A DNA stretch of 39,667 nt, taken from the NCBI GenBank assembly GCA_043813445.1, contig JBDRLD010000028.1, positions 1 to 39,667 of the forward strand. The letters are read 5' to 3'. The position numbers and the translations under genes were made by a program. Below are positions 38,181 through 39,667 of the stretch, piece after piece. Each line of letters begins with the position of its first letter. The stretch's first letter is position 1. This stretch comes from JBDRLD01 sp043813445. Lineage in GTDB: Bacteria; Patescibacteriota; Patescibacteriia; JACPHY01. The notes under the pieces were generated by a model. That model worked only from the letters and a program-made list of their open reading frames with translations. It did no database searches and had not been told where the DNA came from.

Positions 38181-38276
38181 CTGTCATTGCGAGTGAGGCG
38201 CAGCCGAGCGCGGCAATCCCGTTGCGAGTGAACCGGATCGCCACGTCGTTCTAGGAAGAACTCCTCGCGATGACAC
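38181..38276. repeat. Family A palindromic repeat
   Basis: CTGTCATTGCGAGTGAGGCG, inner arms GGCAATCCCGTT and ACCGGATCGCCACG, CTCCTCGCGATGACAC. A family B fragment (GTGAGATTTCTCCCG, TCGAAATGAC) follows at 38286-38313. Confidence 0.8.
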
Positions 38277-38328
38277 CTGTAGAGTGTGAGATTTCTCCCG
38301 TTTGTCGAAATGACTAGAAGAAATGTGG

Positions 38329-38423
38329 TGTGTCATTGCGAGTGAGGCGGAGCCGAGCGTGGCAATCCCGTTGCGAGTGAACCGGATCGCCACGCCGCAA
38401 GCTTCTCAAGATGGAGCGATGAC
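38329..38423. repeat. Family A palindromic repeat, divergent right end
   Basis: GTGTCATTGCGAGTGAGGCG, GGCAATCCCGTTGCGAG, ACCGGATCGCCACG and a degenerate end GATGGAGCGATGACG. 38424-38508 shows no gene; it must hold the promoter of the last gene. Confidence 0.75.
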
Positions 38424-38508
38424 GTGTATTCGTGGGCAGCCGCTGTATGGTTTTCAGCATCCTTGTGTCAGCGAACATTTAACCGCTGCCCGATTTCCCT
38501 AGCGATAC

Positions 38509-39636
38509 ATGAAAATACTCATCGTGCAGAATCGTTTTGGCGCGACCGCACGCGGTGGTGCAGAGCAGGTGATTGAGCGCCTCATCCATGCGCTCGATGC
38601 ACGCCACTGCGTGACGGTTGTGTATACGAAAACAATCACAGGGTTCTTCTCGCTCCATCGCATGCCGACGTGGCTGCGGGCGTTTTGGCACTGCTTCGAT
38701 GCACTGAATGTATTTGCGGCGTTTCGGTTTTCACAAGCGCTGAGGCGTGAACAGCCAGACGTGGTCCATACGCACAATATTGTCGGGTGTGGGGGATTGC
38801 TCCCATGGGTTATTCGGCGACGCAAAGTACCTTGGGTGCATACGCTTCACGATGTGCAGCTGATCACCCCGTCAGGGCTCTTCGTCCGTGGGGTACCGAG
38901 TACACGTATTGAGCGTTCCTTCCTTGGACGATGGTTTCGCTCGCTGCGTCGCCATCTTTTTGGATCCCCCGGCGTCGTTGTGTCGCCGACGAAGTGGCTG
39001 CTCGACGCACATCGCGATGTTGGGTTTTTCCCGAAAAGTGATTGTACTGTGATCGGCAATCCTGCGCCGAACCCCGTGCCTGCGCGGCGTGATGGGCCGG
39101 TGCGCACGCTTCTTTTTGTCGGTCAACTCGAGGGGCAGAAGGGTGTGGTGGTGTTGGTCGAAGCATTTCGGCAGATTCACGCGCTCTTCCCGGATGTGAT
39201 GTTGAATATCGTCGGCGACGGAAGCGCGTTCTCGCTATTGAAGCATATTGCGCGTGAGTCCCGTGGACTCGTCCTCCGTAAGCGGCTCGATGCGGATGGA
39301 GTCGCACGCACGTTGGCGCATGCGGATGTGCTCGTCGTTCCATCGCTTTGTGACGAGAATCAGCCGAGCGTGATTCTTGAGGCGTTCGCACACGGAGTTC
39401 CGGTGGTCGCGAGCCGCGTCGGCGGTGTTCCGGAGCTTGTTGATGACGGGCGGACGGGTATTCTTGTGGACCCAGGCAGCGTGGAAGACCTGGTCCGTGG
39501 GCTCCGTGCGTGTATCGAGGGAACACAGGCACTCCGAGAGATGCGATCTGCGTGCTTGGAGCGGGCGGAACGTCAGAGCAGTGGGGTGGTTGCGCGCGCC
39601 TACGAGCATGTCTATACTACCGTAGCAGCGCAGTAA
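38509..39636 (+). CDS. GT4 family glycosyltransferase
   Basis: 375 residues, GT-B type. The opening ILIVQNRFGATARGGAEQVI has the GGAEQ loop (16-20); VVHTHNIVGCGG and WVHTLHDVQLITPSG belong to the acceptor domain. The donor domain has FVGQLEGQKG, IVGDGSAFSLL and the EX7E motif in ENQPSVILEAFAHG, then RVGGVPELVDDGRTG. It resembles the transferase at 6829 in the HD.....P region but lacks its Cys-rich segment. Repeats fill the space in front of it. The acceptor and sugar are unknown; it probably works in the same glycan pathway as the genes upstream. Confidence 0.88.
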   Translation: MKILIVQNRFGATARGGAEQVIERLIHALDARHCVTVVYTKTITGFFSLHRMPTWLRAFWHCFDALNVFAAFRFSQALRREQPDVVHTHNIVGCGGLLPWVIRRRKVPWVHTLHDVQLITPSGLFVRGVPSTRIERSFLGRWFRSLRRHLFGSPGVVVSPTKWLLDAHRDVGFFPKSDCTVIGNPAPNPVPARRDGPVRTLLFVGQLEGQKGVVVLVEAFRQIHALFPDVMLNIVGDGSAFSLLKHIARESRGLVLRKRLDADGVARTLAHADVLVVPSLCDENQPSVILEAFAHGVPVVASRVGGVPELVDDGRTGILVDPGSVEDLVRGLRACIEGTQALREMRSACLERAERQSSGVVARAYEHVYTTVAAQ

Positions 39637-39667
39637 CCGACGATACTATGCCCCTCCAGGAGAGCCC

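Overview
The window looks like a chromosomal segment of a candidate-phyla-radiation bacterium (Patescibacteria; the surface-protein types remind me of Uhrbacteria or Magasanikbacteria, but that is memory and not a search). Grounds: a putative S-layer protein and two other exported proteins share a 'KRYVFPNE'-type domain, there are several single-helix-anchored Ig-like proteins, a stand-alone MgtE membrane domain, a GxxExxY-family protein, and many intergenic palindromic repeats. TGA is used as a stop, so the code is the standard bacterial one and not the Gracilibacteria code. No tRNA, rRNA, CRISPR array or recognisable transposase was seen.

Layout. 0-13.6 kb: the end of an acidic protein, then mostly a surface-glycan block: radical SAM enzyme coupled to an O-antigen-ligase-like protein, an MgtE-like transporter domain, three GT4 glycosyltransferases, a lipoprotein-like protein, a secreted glycoside-hydrolase-like/FG-GAP protein and a membrane-anchored Ig-like protein. 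13.8-20.9 kb: one 2345-residue exported protein on the minus strand. 20.9-24.3 kb: repeats and a small regulatory island (helix-turn-helix protein, operator-like dyad array, ECF sigma factor, single-helix membrane protein placed like an anti-sigma factor). 24.4-33 kb: putative S-layer protein, two membrane-anchored proteins and a subtilase carrying the same surface domain as the S-layer protein. 33-39.7 kb: a GxxExxY gene bounded by inverted repeats, then a second glycan block: UDP-glucuronate-decarboxylase-like enzyme, polyprenyl-phosphate GT2 with DUF2304 partner, rhamnosyltransferase-type GT2 and two GT4 enzymes.

Working together (inference): the glycosyltransferases, sugar-nucleotide enzyme and ligase-like protein probably build and attach a surface glycan. 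The S-layer protein, the giant exported protein and the subtilase probably make and remodel the coat, with the shared domain as a common surface-attachment module. The sigma/anti-sigma-like pair may control coat genes.

At least five families of interspersed palindromic repeats fill the intergenic space. The most interesting unexplained structure is in 30.7-37.0 kb: a GxxExxY (PD-(D/E)XK-like) gene lies between about 45-nt inverted repeats. The same ends, without a gene, form a 108-nt palindrome that exactly fills the gap between two glycosyltransferase genes, and a single end lies upstream of the subtilase. This resembles a nuclease-bearing element with a miniature derivative. Almost no gene has a clear Shine-Dalgarno sequence, and several have extended -10 (TGN-TAnnnT) promoters close upstream.
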